DNA of 64,000 nt. Source: Phanerodontia chrysosporium (taxonomy: Eukaryota; Basidiomycota; Agaricomycetes; Polyporales; Phanerochaetaceae). The DNA is taken from positions 1,364,001-1,428,000 of the forward strand of contig MJGA01000003.1 in assembly GCA_001910725.1 (NCBI GenBank). The letters are read 5' to 3'. Of the stretch, positions 12,201-23,594 are shown one piece after another; within the stretch, counting starts at the first letter, position 1; each line of letters begins with the position of its first letter. The notes beneath the pieces are model-generated. The model searched no databases and was not told the DNA's origin. It saw nothing but the letters and a program-made list of their open reading frames with translations. Position numbers and translations under genes: made by a program.

Positions 12201-14062
12201 TAGGTCGCGGAGACAGGGTCCTTCGCGAACATGGCAAGCAGCGCCGGTGTACGTAGAGTCTTTACGAATGCACGACGGATGGTGGGGGTGAGGCGGCGAG
12301 TCTAGCGAGGCGTTAAAATATCATAACGGCGGAGACCATAACATACTTACGACAGGTGTCTTGCATGACGGCTGCTGCTCTTCTTTCCACCTCTTGCAGA
12401 ACTCTGCGGAGAGTCGTTGGATGAAGCTCGTCAGCTAATAAAAGTTATGTCACCCCTTCTCGTAGATGATGCCAGAACCCCTTACGGCTAGAGTCCAGTG
12501 ACCGTGATTCGACGGATGGAAGTATGTCTCTGTGCTAGTGATGAGCTTGTCAAGCGAATCTAAGGCTCTTGACCCCGCGAGATAGCCAGTCACGGAATCG
12601 CTTGCGCCTTCTGAGGGGAGTCACTGCCACCCCGGATGGGTCCATCAAGAGACATCGAGTATACGAAGAACTTCGCGAGGGAGTCTGTGAACGTAGGTCA
12701 TTTATTGACAGACGATACGTACTGCAGCGGCCTTGCTTACTGAATCTAACCACTGGTTTCTTTATTCTAAGTGACCCTTTATCGGCCATGCTATCGGCAT
12801 GAGCGGCGGTAGTGCTCGCGCCCTACAAAATGTGAGAAGGACTACCACACAAATACATAACTCGACTCACTCGTATTGAACCGATAGGAACATCTAGTCA
12901 ATAATTCAGAGCGTTAGTGAGATGGAATCAAGCCAAGACGAGTCCACATACTCATAGCGCCCAATGCCTTGCCAATGAGCACAGTCCACTCTGCGTCCGA
13001 CCAGATACCAACATCCTTGTACTCCGCACCTCCCTCTTCTCCAGCGTCTCCGAATTTCCCGGAAACGTGTTCTTCGGACAGCTCGCCACACAACTCAATG
13101 ATGCGGTCGTCCAAGATGCTGGAATTGAACGCCTCCCAAAGCTTGAACATGAGGGGCATGTAGAGATGGATGTGAGTAGGAGGCAGAAAGGCATTCATGA
13201 CAGGGACCATCGTCAGGATATTCTATAGAGAGGAACGTCAACCAGGCGGAGCTCAGACGGACGCAAGTGGGTCTTACATCCTGTGTGATCAAGGGTGTGA
13301 ACTCGGACAACATGTTCGGAATCTCAGCAGCAGGGTAATACCTCCTGCACACTTCTGCAACGAATAGCAGAACGTTCACAACATTCCGACTATCGTACAG
13401 AACGTCAGTACCCATGTAGTATGTGTTCCGTGGCGCAACTGACTTTGGGTCGTGCAGTCTACGTTTCGGCCAGAGCTCCTTCTGCAAGGCACGCCACAGT
13501 GGCTGCCACGGAAGCTGCAAGTCCTTAGCTTCGAGCTTGCGCCTCTGGTCTGGCTTAGTGGAGAGGAGCCGGGAGAGCATGTCGGCCCAGCTCCGTATAA
13601 CGCGAGGCTCCAAGCCTGGAACGAGACACAGTTCATAGTAGAGGCGTGCTAGCTTCGCCCTCGTAGTCTTCGGTATGGGGTAGCGCATAAGCAACCAGCT
13701 GCGCAGCGCGTCAGCTAACGTAGGTGGAGCCAACTGCATACGGTCACGCACCACTGTAATGCACCGTCCCACGTAGTGAGCACCAACCAGTTCTTGCTCT
13801 TTGCACAGACAGCAATCTTTCCAACAATATATTCGAGCTTCTCCTGCATGTCCTCGACGGACTCGCATTCGTACGGTAGAGAGTCGAGGTAGCTCTGGAG
13901 GGTGGCCTTCTGGCGGTCAAAAGTGGCGGCGTGACGAGGCGACATCTCGCCCGACTCGAGAGGCGAGTCGGGCACGGACATCTCATCTTCGTCCATGTTG
14001 TCCGCGGTCGTGTGTGCGAGTAGACTGCTTAAGACAGAGTGGAGCGGATCGGTGTTATCCAT
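6211..14062 (-). CDS. BLM10: Proteasome activator Blm10/PA200
   Basis: A very long HEAT-repeat protein (about 2,000 residues, many short introns) that caps the 20S proteasome, opens its gate and works in the nucleus and cytosol in ubiquitin-independent degradation. Family signatures include MRYPIPKTTRAKLARLYYEL and LEPRVIRSWADMLSRLL near the N-terminus (13.5-13.7 kb), LPWQPLWRALQKELWPKRR (13.45 kb), LWLDEWHSPL and KLNTGFLVWKDTVKGYRPV (8.6-8.8 kb), and NVEVREMASQMLSGVVRCSQRQ (6.8 kb). The start is taken as ATG 14060-14062 (MDNTDPLHSVL), followed by an acidic, Ser/Pro-rich stretch. The last 54-nt intron (6219-6272) has a GTAAGT donor, a CTGAT branch-like site and a TTAG acceptor; joining it gives the C-terminus SYYA, the HbYX gate-opening tail known from yeast Blm10 and PA200. 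It is head to head with the gene at 14413. Confidence 0.93.
6219..6272 (-). other. Last intron of Blm10, next to an 8-nt terminal coding exon
   Basis: This 54-nt intron splits the penultimate-position tyrosine codon. The coding exon ends TCG-TAC-T, and the final exon (6211-6218) supplies AC-GCG-TGA. Together they read Ser-Tyr-Tyr-Ala-stop. Read through without splicing, the same donor gives Ser-Tyr-Cys-Lys-stop. The length matches the other 54-nt introns in the window. Confidence 0.85.
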
Positions 14063-14412
14063 CGGCGGCAAGGGTGTAGTGGGACGACTTACCTTTCGTC
14101 TGCGGTGTATATATGCGTCTGTGGGAGGCTTACGAGTGCACTGGTGACGCGGCCTAAGTTGCGAGCTGCAAGGCCACGCAAGCCGTCTGGGAGAGAGATG
14201 CGCGCAGCGAGCGACGCGTAGACACTCCAAGTCTTGTGCTGCTGAGAGAGGACGGCTCAGATCAGATCGCCGTTCCCCACCTAGACGCGTGCCAGACACG
14301 TGGCTGGACCGCCGGCCTGAGTTCTCGCCTTCCCGAGCCCGACGGCGGCGCTTCTCCTCCCGTCCCCGACCGCCGCACCGCTCGCCGACCCCTCGACCAG
14401 CCTCGGCGCACC
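14063..14412. promoter_or_regulatory. Divergent promoter between BLM10 and the chalcone-isomerase-like gene
   Basis: 350 bases separate the two start codons. The segment holds a TATATAT run (14108-14114, about 50 bases from the BLM10 start), one ACGCGT (14285-14290) and one CACGTG E-box (14297-14302). Which gene each site serves cannot be told. Confidence 0.5.
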
Positions 14413-15457
14413 ATGCTTCAGCTCTTACAGCCCACCCTCTGCCGCACACTCGCCTCGAGTGCCCGCTCGTTCACAGAAAGCGCATCACGACGCGCTCTGC
14501 AGGGCCGCAATGCATCCTCGTCGAAGCTGAAGCCGCTGCTGTGGACCACCGCTCTCGCTGCAGCAGGTCTGCTCGCATGGCAGTCCACGCCAGCCATTCA
14601 GCTCGACGCTGAGCCAGTCCAGGCTGACGAGACAAGTGTGCAGTGGAGTTTACTCTCTCCCCGCTCGCTCTGTTAACGCCCTTGGCACACAGTCGACCCC
14701 GCGTCCGGTATCGCGTTCCAAACAAGCTGAAGATACAGTCAAAGCAGCCGCTACCGACATTTGAGCTCATTGGTGTGGGCGTCCGGACAGTGTCCTTCCT
14801 AGGCATCCGAGTGTACTCTGTCGGCTTCTATGCCGACCTCAACAACCCGAAGCTCAACGTGCGTATCCCTGGTTCCTAGCTATACCCGTGGACTATGCTC
14901 AGTCGTCATAGATTCCGAAATCCGCAACGCCGGAGGAGAAGATTGACCACATCGTAAAGAATGCCCCGTGCGTTCTCCGCATCGGTACTCGTCCCGTCCC
15001 ACGTACACACCCCACATACTGAACCGGCTCGTCTCACAGTCCCGACACGCTCGACGTCCTTCACCCACCTGCGTGACGGCTTCATACGTGCGCTGCAGGC
15101 GCGCCTCGTCCTTGCAAAGCAGCGCAACGCGTTGACGGCCGACGAGGAGCTCGCCGTGCAGTCGCCGCTCCGCAAGTTCAAGTCCATGTTCCCGAACTCG
15201 CCGCTCCCGAAGGGACAGGCACTCGACATCCTGCTTGCGCCTCGCGAGTTCAGCCCACAGCGGAGTCTCATTGTGCGCGACCTCGGTTCGGTGCAAAGTG
15301 ACTGGGTAGCGCACGAGTTCTTCCTCGCCTACTTCGAGGGTGACGGCATCAGCCCGCCGGTGAGTTCACTTCCGTGGCTCGGATAGCACGTATGCTCATA
15401 ACCTGTCTGCAGCTCAAGAAGGCCGTTGTTGAGAAGTTGAAGGATTTCGGCAACTAA
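14413..15457 (+). CDS. Mitochondrial chalcone-isomerase-fold protein (Aim18/Aim46-like)
   Basis: A protein of about 275 residues with an N-terminal Arg/Ser-rich presequence (MLQLLQPTLCRTLASSARSF), a likely single membrane segment (LLWTTALAAAGLLAW) and a chalcone-isomerase-like domain. Characteristic stretches are ELIGVGVRTVSFLGIRVYSVGFYAD and RDGFIRALQARLVLAKQR, followed by PLPKGQALDILL. Yeast Aim18 and Aim46 share this fold, sit in the mitochondrial inner membrane and may bind haem; the enzymatic activity of plant chalcone isomerase is not expected. There are five exons with introns near 14636-14692, 14859-14911, 14998-15050 and 15361-15412. One base is missing near 14715 (TTCCAAAC where Phe-Pro-Asn needs an extra C), which breaks the frame inside exon 2. 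The stop is TAA 15455-15457, with only 187 bases to the converging catalase stop. Confidence 0.85.
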
Positions 15458-15644
15458 ACTTGTTCACATGTACGCTTTCAATGTTCACGTCAAAAGCACA
15501 CAGCCTGCAGTGTCAAGTACAAATACATATTATATTTGCTATGATACACACATACAGCAACATCTGACATTGATAAACATACACATCCAAGCACATGTCC
15601 GTTTCGATCCTCGCTAGAACGTCCGAGGGCCTTGTTTCGAATAT

Positions 15645-18243
15645 TTAGTAGGCGACCTTCGTGATCAGGCCTTTGAGCTCGCGCTCGTAGCAACGGTGCT
15701 TGCTGACTTCGTATGCAAAGTTGGAGATGAAGCCCTTCTCGCCCTGTGCGACCTTGAGCGTGTCGGCCGCAAGCGTCGAAGTGCTGATCTTGCCGACGGT
15801 GACGACACCGTACGAGGTAACGACGTCGTCGCTGTCCAGGTTGGTGTTGTACTCGACGCCAGGGAGCATGACAGCCTCGCGCAGGAAGAGAACACCTGGA
15901 CGGTATGTCAGAAACTGGGATCACCCTTCAAAGTTGAGCGTCACTAACCCTCGCCGATGGCACCAATAGTCTTGCAGTGACCGAATGCCTCACGGATCCA
16001 GTGGATGGCACGCCCGTTCTCCGCGAGAGCCTCGGCGCTCTTGCGTCCACCGGGAACGATGAACGCATCGAACATCGTGCTGCGCTGGCCCTCGAAGTGG
16101 TGGTCGGCCCACACACCACCCTTGCCAGAGCCGATCTCAGAGCCGTCGGGGTACACCCAGCCGCGGCGCGGGCCAATGACCCAGGAGGTGGCCATGCCTG
16201 CCTTGATCGCCGCACGGAGGCCCTCGACCTGCGCGAGATCGAAGCCGTCCGCGACGAGGATCGCGATGCGGCGAGACTTGATGGTCGGCTCCTTCGGGGC
16301 ATAGTACAGCTGCGACAGCGTTGGCGTCGACTTGCCGTGGTTCTCGCGCGCGGGCGCGTCGGGAACGACACCGCCGACGTTGATCGCGACTTGCTTCGCG
16401 AGGTTGAAGTCGATCTGGTTGAGGACCTTCGTGTATGTCTGGTACACGACCGGGTCGTCGCAGTGAGAAAGCTCGAAAGAAATGGCGTCGATGACGTGCT
16501 TCTTCTCGAAGTCCGTGAGCGAGTTGAAGAAGAGCTGCGCCTGGTTGAAGTGCTCCTTGAACTTGGCACCACGCATACGAGCCTTCATTCCGGCGATCTT
16601 CTGTGCATATCTACAGGATATGTGAGCTGCTGTAATCCCACTGGAGTCAAGGCACGCGACTTACTCAACGTATCCTCCCTCTTCCGGAGCCACAGGCTTG
16701 AACTGACCAGCACGGTTCGGCCAGTAGTTGATCGTGCCCTGGTAGATCTTGTGCCTCATCTTGCCGTCCCTGTTGAAGTTCATGACAGGGCAGACAGGTC
16801 TGTTGATCGGAAGCTCCTCCCAGTTGATTCCGAGGCGACTGATCTGAGTGTCAAAGTACGAGAAGTTACGGCCTTGGAGGAGAGGGTCGTCACTGAAGCC
16901 GATACCGGGTACGACATGCGAGGTGCAGAAAGCGACTTGCTCGGTCTCCGGGAAGAACTCGTCGACATTGCGGTTCAAGACCATCTCACCGATGATTTCT
17001 ATAGGGACGAGCTCCTCGGGCCAGACCTTGGTAGCATCGAGGATGTCGAAGTCGAAGTCGTGTTCTTTGGCCTCAGGAATGACTTGAATGCCAAATTGCC
17101 ACTTGGGGTAGGCACCATTGGCGATCGCCTCCTCGAGATCCTTGCGATGGAAGTCTGCGAGAAGGTCAACATGATCGATCGGGTGCCTTGTCAAAGCGGA
17201 TGCTTACCGGGATCCTGGCCAGCGATCTTCAGAGCCTCATCCCACATCAGGCTGTGGACACCGAGCTCCGGAATCCAGTGGAATTTCACGAAGAAGCGTT
17301 CGCCCTGCGCATTGACGAGAGTGTAGGTGTTGACACCAAAGCCCTGCATCATGCGGTACGAGCGGGGGATGCCACGGTCGGACATGACCCACATAACCAT
17401 ATGTGCCGACTCGGGCTGGAGGCCAACGAAGTCCCAGAAGTTGTTGTGTGCACTCTGGCCTTGGGGTACTTCGTTGTGAGGCTCGGGCTTGACGGCGTGA
17501 ATGACGTCGGGAAACTTGATGGCATCCTGGATGAAGAAGACCGGGACTGCCTCGACAGTCAGCGAGGATATTCCTGGATACGCTACGCAAGACTCACTGT
17601 TATTTCCGACGAGGTCCCAGTTACCTTCATCCGTGTAAAACTTTGTAGCGAATCCCCGCACGTCTCGAACGGTGTCCTAGACAATGTCGTTCAGCACATG
17701 TGGTGGGTGAAGACAGCCTAGCGAAGACACTCACCGCACTACCTTTGGAGCCCTGCACCGTACTGAAGCGTACGAAAGTGGGCGTTGTGCGCGATGGATC
17801 GGTGAGGACGGGAGCGAAGGTGTACTTCTTTGCGGCGTCGCTGTAGACCTTGAAGTAGCCGTGCGCACCGGTACCTCGTGCGTGAACGACGCGCTCTACA
17901 AGGTCTGTCAGCAGCCGCGTCGCAGATACAAGGTGGACACCACCTACCTGGAATACGTTCATGGTCAAAGCGGTGGATCTTCTCGCGAGCAATTTGGTCT
18001 TCAAGAAGTGAGGGTCCCGCGGGGTGCCGTCCACGGCCTTCAGCCTACGAATACAAAGTCAGCACACGCCCTCGCGTAGTGTGGCGTCCTAAATACGCAC
18101 CAGTCGTCCGTATTAGAGATCATGACGCCATGGTCGGTGTTGAGGTAGTTCTCCTGCTTCAATGTGTCCTTCTGCAGGTCGGCAATCTTCTTGGTCTGCG
18201 CGACGGCAGTAACCTTTTCCTTGATGGCTGCGGTCAAGCTCAT
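15645..18243 (-). CDS. Large-subunit catalase with C-terminal DJ-1/PfpI-like domain
   Basis: A haem catalase (2 H2O2 to 2 H2O + O2) of about 730 residues, the size of the large-subunit clade. The start is ATG 18241-18243 ([14 protein letters not shown]). In order: [15 protein letters not shown] with the catalytic His (17.87 kb); DLVGNN with the distal Asn (17.61 kb); [32 protein letters not shown] (17.4 kb); [14 protein letters not shown] with the haem-ligand Tyr (16.84 kb); then [21 protein letters not shown], opening the class-I glutamine-amidotransferase-like domain (16.28 kb). It ends KGLITKVAY. No obvious signal peptide is seen, so a cytosolic enzyme is likely. Several introns of about 50-60 nt interrupt it. 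One base is missing near 18017, where the frame changes between AVDGTPR and [14 protein letters not shown]. Confidence 0.93.
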
Positions 18244-19076
18244 GCTTGTTGCGCGTATAGAGTGATGTGGCGCAGGGCAGTCGGAGGTGTTTGGGAGGGC
18301 AGGGCGAGGTTCTGGCTGGCATCACGACGAATTGGAGCACATATATATGTCAGGACGAGGCCGATGGGCGTATGACATATGTCCATGCATGACAAGGATG
18401 AGCGAAAGGTTGGAGCTGTCTCAAGTGATTTAGCACCGTCCAGTCAGGATCGACGTCATAATCCGCCCGATGCGACGCACCTCCATCCAATCACTGTTTC
18501 TCCATTCGTCTCTCGCACGCTACATTCCTCAACAACCATTGTTTGCAAGACTTCTTTGTTTCCAACGCGTACATGTTCTTATATATTTAGTTACTAGTGT
18601 TCAAAGAATTGAAAGACGCGGCAAAGTAAGAATAGCATATTGGATAGGGTTGATGATGTTCGGAAGCACGGAAGCTATGCAAGGAGCGAGGTGAAGAAAT
18701 CAAGCGAATGCCCAGGAATAACACGTCAGAGCCACGGATTCTACGCTACGGAAGGAGACATAACGAGCGCATAAAGAATCAGGAGACGGAGAAGGGTTAT
18801 GGGGGTCGACAAATGCATCTACGGCCTACCGACACGGGGTAGGATCCAGAACGAGAAGAGCATTACAACGTCGACCATATACGTCGTCGCGGCGATAAGC
18901 AAGTGTCGAGTCTAGATGTCGCAAGAGGCGACCCGACACATGCTACCATACACCACTCGGACGGACGCGGGCTTTGCGCGAACTGCATAACAGATGAGAC
19001 AGATGATCGGTGTAGAGCGAACCCATGGACGTACGCAAACCATCGAGATCACGAAGCCGAAGACGCAGTCGAGTGT
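18244..19076. promoter_or_regulatory. Catalase promoter and 3' flank of the C2H2 gene
   Basis: About 830 bases between the catalase start and the stop of the zinc-finger gene, both on the minus strand. An ATATATAT run (18341-18348) lies about 100 bases upstream of the catalase ATG and is a plausible TATA element. The remainder is moderately AT-rich with no gene-like frame, RNA gene or repeat. Confidence 0.5.
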
Positions 19077-20261
19077 TTACTTGACGTCGTCACAGTCACA
19101 GCCCTTGTTCTTGCCGTTATCGACCCATGACGTGCCGCAGACCTCGCAGCGGACACGGCTGCCCGAACCCACACCGATGGCGTTGCCGTTCTTGACGTTC
19201 TCCTCTGCCTCGCTGCGATGAATGGAGACGAGGTGGCGAGTCAGATCATGCTTGCGGCTGAAGGAGCGACCGCAGGTCTTGTGGTGGCAAGCGTAGGGCT
19301 TTGCGCGGTTAGGGTCGTGCGTCTGGATGTGCGTCTTGAGATTGAAAGCGCGAGCGAAGGCTGTGCGAAACGTGTGAGAATTGATGTACATAGATGGGAA
19401 GAGCGCGCTTACCTCGGGGCACGTTGGGCACTGGTACTTGCGCTTTGGATCCTTCGACAGCTCCCTAGAGACATTCTCCTGCTTCACGAGGCGCTGGCTC
19501 GCGACGATGGGAGACGGGGTAGAGTGCGACGGAAGCTGAGACGACACATTTGCGGGAGACACGGTGGCCTGCACGACGACGTTGGAAGAGTACTTCACTC
19601 CCATAGTCGCGAGCGGCGAGTGTGGATAGTAGTCCGAGGCCGAACTGGCGGGAGCGCGCATGCCTGTTTGAGGCTCGTAGTCCGAGAAGCTCCCACGGTG
19701 ATAAGAGGGAGGGGAGTACGTGGACTGGTTCAGCGAAACGCTCGAGTTGGGTGAAACAGGGGATGAGCCGTAGGAGTGGTCGTCTCTGAGGCCGAATGCC
19801 TGCAACTTCATGTCGAGGTCACCGGAGAGGGCGCTGACTTCGGAGTGGTTGTAGACGGAACCGTAGGTCGAGCCGTACGCGGGGTCGTAGACCGACTCTG
19901 TGTAGTTGGTGTCGTAGCCCGAGGCGGACTCGGAATGGATGGTGGAAGGGCCGCCGCGAGGGGTCTCGGTGCGAATGCGACGGAAGAGGTCCGAGTTGTC
20001 GGTGGGGAGGGCGAGCTCGGTGTCGATGTTCCAGGTAGCGAGGGAAGTGTCGAGATCGTTGTCGAAGGCCTCGACGGTGTGGATGTGGGGGTTATAACCG
20101 TCGGCGGAGGCGACGAAGGGGAAGTCAAAGTCGAGGGGCTGTTGTTGGGTGGGCTTCGAGGGAGGAGGGGAGAAGTCTGGGGCGGCGTTGTCGAAGAGCT
20201 GGGAGTAGTCGTACGCAGTCGGCTGCGGAGGCGCAATGGGGTGGTAGAAGTACTCTGACAT
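19077..20261 (-). CDS. C2H2 zinc-finger transcription factor
   Basis: About 375 residues. Two adjacent C2H2 fingers lie near the C-terminus: CPTCP-x-AFARAFNLKTHIQTH (C-x2-C, 19.33-19.44 kb) and CHHKTCGRSFSRKHDLTRHLVSIH (C-x4-C, 19.22-19.29 kb), joined by a DPNRAKPY linker. The first 280 residues are a disordered Ser/Tyr/Pro-rich region, as in fungal activators. After the fingers a short tail, RCEVCGTSWVDNGKNKGCDCDDVK, carries C-x2-C and C-x-C and may bind another zinc. I do not recognise the exact orthologue; the finger pair recalls Rsv/Msn-type stress regulators, which is only a guess. The start is ATG 20259-20261. One 52-nt intron lies within finger 1 (about 19363-19414); joining it as written loses the frame by one base, so one G is probably missing at the donor (ATG-distal side, near 19414). 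Confidence 0.85.
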   Translation of the reverse strand: MSEYFYHPIAPPQPTAYDYSQLFDNAAPDFSPPPSKPTQQQPLDFDFPFVASADGYNPHIHTVEAFDNDLDTSLATWNIDTELALPTDNSDLFRRIRTETPRGGPSTIHSESASGYDTNYTESVYDPAYGSTYGSVYNHSEVSALSGDLDMKLQAFGLRDDHSYGSSPVSPNSSVSLNQSTYSPPSYHRGSFSDYEPQTGMRAPASSASDYYPHSPLATMGVKYSSNVVVQATVSPANVSSQLPSHSTPSPIVASQRLVKQENVSRELSKDPKRKYQCPTCPEVSALFPSMYINSHTFRTAFARAFNLKTHIQTHDPNRAKPYACHHKTCGRSFSRKHDLTRHLVSIHRSEAEENVKNGNAIGVGSGSRVRCEVCGTSWVDNGKNKGCDCDDVK

Positions 20262-23200
20262 GGCTCGCTTTTAGCTGCGGGAGGGGCTCTGGATTTATGA
20301 CTCTGCGCGGATGCGGCGAGGACGAGTAGGTGACTGTAAGAGGGAAAGGATGAGGGGGGCTGTTGTGAAGCAGGACGGTTACTAAAAGCCAATTGCTGCG
20401 GAGAACCATGAGCTCCCGACGCTCGGCATCACACGGCATTGCGATGCCGAGCGGTCCCACGCTCCTTTTGGCATGGCGGTGCTACGGGCGGCACTCGGGG
20501 TCCCACCCCGACGACGACTACACCTGCCCGGAATGGCAGCAGGCGGTGAGCTCCGCTGATGGCGCATCGCGTCGCGGACAGGGCCAGCGATGGCAGCGTT
20601 GCTCGCTGCTCGCTGTGGCCGACGGCGAGGGGCACAGAGGCCCTGGTGCCGAGCACCGCCGCTCATACATGTCCCGCATTGGGTTCTCTCGGAGGCCGAG
20701 CGCGTCGCGTCAGCGCGTCTCTCCGATCTGTCTAAAGTAAGCTCAGCTCTCCAACGGACGCACGTCTGCCGCGCGCACACGCACCGTCCCCGCTCCGGCC
20801 GCCGTTCCAGTCCTCAGACCGTCTCCGTGGGCGTCCCAGACGCCGAGTCACCACACGCACACGCCTCGTCAGCATGTCTGCCCCTGTGGAACAACTCAAT
20901 CGCCCCAAGCATTGCCCTGCGATGATGCCCTCTCACCATTCCAGCCTAGTGCTGCTCCTAGCTCCTTGTTCTCCCGCCGGCTTCCTGCCTCGCAACGCGC
21001 ACCCCATCCGTGACTCGATTGTGCAAACACTCTATCCGTGACAGATCGGACCGTGTATGGGAGCCACCAGCCACCAGCCACCAGCTGACGCCCTGCGCTT
21101 GGCCTTGCATCGGTTTCGATTACGGACGCTCCGCTGACGCCGCACACTGTGCCCATGGACAACGAGCGATTGGCAAACGATCACTGCCCAATTTCCAAAT
21201 CCCACGGTGCCAAATACCCCTCGGCCCCTGCAGCACGCCGTGATGTCAATATCGAGATGTCATACCGTCGGAGACCCTATCCATCCATCCCGTGCATTCT
21301 CCGCCAGCTCGTGTCCAACCGTCGGTGCAGTCCCCCGCTGCGCAGAACGCCTTTGTGGCGTCCGCTGCGCAGCTGAGGCTGGCGGCTCCGGACCAACTGC
21401 GGGAGAATCAAAGCGTGCCTAGTGCTGTGTCCCCATCAGACCTACACGCAATCCACTCAGATCTCTGCACTGCGCAGTCGCGTCCATCACCCTCAGAACT
21501 CTGCTCTCCACCCCCTGGTAGCCTTCTCATCCTGTGAGTCGTCCTCGGCGGGCCCTGGCGGCCGCTCAGCTTTACACAGCATCTGTTGCATCTGATGGAT
21601 ATTATCGTCCTAGCGCCAGAACCCGCATATGCATTGTCAGGCCATCGCTTCCTGGGCGACCATCCGCTCGAATATCAAAGTTAGAGGGGTATGTGCGGCC
21701 GTCGGGGCCAAGCACGAGCTGATACACGCTCCACACTGCGCAATGACTCCAACACACGGGACCGAGCGTTTCGTGCGCTCTCACGCGTACGGCGGAAGCG
21801 AGGGCCGCAGCCGCGACTTCCTGCTGCGACGATGCGCCAACGTCGTAGGTCCTTGTGTATTCGACTGCGGGATTGCCCTGGCCCAGATGTCCCAAGCAAG
21901 CACCAGCACCCGACGGCCGAGCTGTCGTACCCTGCAGGGGATATTGTGCGCGGTCCGCAGCCGCAGCAGGCCGAGGCGTATATATCGCTTGCGCGTCCTT
22001 GGAACACCCCTTCTGCGACACGTCGTTCACGGGCGCCGACATAGGGCCTACGTGTCCTACTACCATGGCTGTTTAGTCAGCAGGGACTTTGTTCCAAATA
22101 GCGACGTGTCCTCTCCTGCAACCCAGGCCAGGGTCTTTTGTTCCCTTCTCAATAGTATTCATCATTGACTCCGCCAATGGCAGCCGTCCTAGGAAAGAGA
22201 AGCGTGCAACGCGGCATGGCTGCAACGTCGATAAGCACTGCCTCCGCCTCGCGCTAACGTTCGCCTGGTTCTCCTAAGATCCATCCGCGGCTCACGTTAC
22301 GACGGCCCGTCTACTACGCCCGTGTGGGTCTGTCCCGCCGGCCTGGCTGCCGCCGACGGTGTGTTGGAGCGGTTCTGTCATCGTAGGGGCTGCACACAGA
22401 GCGTTACCCCTCGACAACACGTCACAGGCGAACGGCACGCCGGTGGCGGCGACCCTGAAGGGATCATGAAAGGTATGCAGTGGAGTCATCCGCCGTATCC
22501 TATTTCTCTTCCATTGACCCAGGCTGCTAATGTGATTGTTGTGAAGAGGAGTCGACGGCGCGGTAAATGAACCGTTTTCATTCTTCACAACATTTCATCA
22601 TCGTACGGGCACTGTCGAAATGAAGCCAGTCGCCACCGCGCCAGCCAGGCTGCAGCTGCATGTCGGGAAAAGGCGTGGCTTAGAGTTTCAGGCAGGTGCG
22701 CTTCCCGAAATGCGCCCCCCGCTCCATGCTTGGTGCTGACCCGGGTGAACAGCCAGCCCAACGTGTGCTCGGCACGGTCGCGAACGGACTGGAAGCCGTG
22801 CCAGAGCCTCCGGCGGGTGCGTCATCCATGCACCAGGGCCCCCCTGAGAAGCACCACCAATATTCGAACGGCCTCCTGGTGGTGAAAGAGGGTCTCCCAG
22901 CGACGAGTGCGTACCCCAGAATTGCGTGTGGCTCACGTACCAGTGCCGAAACGTTGCGGCCGATATGAGGGCCCTCTCGGACGGGGGCTCCGGGCTGAAG
23001 ACACTTCCTGAAGGCCGGAGGCTCGGGTGAATGAACGGTGAGGGCTGTGAATAATGAATCTACCGGGTAAAAACCCTATGCAGGCATGCCTCCTTGCTCA
23101 CTAGCCGCGCCTAACGCCAGTGCATTGGGACGACACCGTAAGGGTTTCCCCCAGCAGTGAAGTTGGTCTGCGGTAAGTTCACTGAATTGGGCACCAGGAA

Positions 23201-23594
23201 AATATAATATAGGTTTGCTGTGCCGTATCGGATACAGCGTCTGTGCCTGTGCCCTTGCTTCCGGGAGTTCGACTCCCGGAGCGAGCAATGTTTTTTGTAA
23301 TATGTTTCAACCTTCGCACTTGTCGCGAGCAACGCACACGGCTGTGTACAGTTCTGAAGTGTGGATGCACACTGTATGACATGGATCCATCACATCTGCT
23401 CGCTTACCTGTGTGGAAAAGACACCTCGTCTCGGTGCGCCCCACCTGTCGCGCAAGGCAGTCCGCATTGCTGTTCGCTGTGATGCCAAATCTTCCAGAGA
23501 TGCTCACAGGATGCTGAGAACACGGCTGGTGCCGAGTTGGCTGGATACAAATACATCATGATGCAGTACGGCTCCCCAAGGCTCTACGGGGACA
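20262..23594. other. 3.3-kb region without a convincing gene, upstream of the C2H2 factor
   Basis: The longest gene-free stretch in the window, between the start of the C2H2 gene and the stop of the NRAMP gene. Many open frames occur on both strands because the DNA is GC-rich, but none shows a domain, splice signals or codon bias. I see three tandem copies of CCACCAG (21064-21084), and a tRNA-like T-arm followed by six T's (about 23256-23296) that does not build into a full tRNA. The segment may hold a long regulatory region for the zinc-finger gene, a non-coding RNA or a lineage-specific gene. Confidence 0.4.
21064..21084. repeat. Three tandem copies of a 7-bp unit (CCACCAG)
   Basis: Three perfect head-to-tail copies of CCACCAG in non-coding DNA. 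It is too short to suggest a function; it is listed because it is the only tidy tandem repeat in the gene-free stretch. Confidence 0.8.

Noticed and set aside
13715..14449. Upstream extension of Blm10 to 14449
   Set aside because: The frame stays open but the extra residues are Arg/Gly-rich and overlap the first codons of the divergent gene. The ATG at 14062 gives a normal N-terminus.
15977..17326. 449-codon plus-strand open frame opposite the catalase gene
   Set aside because: It is antisense to well-conserved catalase exons and reflects the codon bias of the true gene on the minus strand.
21602..22168. Overlapping 155- and 179-codon open frames on both strands
   Set aside because: They overlap each other in GC-rich DNA, show no domain or splice signals, and are rich in R/S/A. 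The minus frame has one protein-like segment (QLVLGPDGRTYPSNFD), which is not enough.
23256..23296. tRNA-like T-arm (GGGAGTTCGACTCCC) followed by GCGAGCA and a T6 run, as in a Pol III gene
   Set aside because: The T-loop is out of register with a standard 7-nt TTCGANN loop, no box A fits, no anticodon arm forms, and the best 5' acceptor match (near 23097) is about 160 bases away with one mismatch. It looks like a chance GC palindrome or a decayed tRNA.
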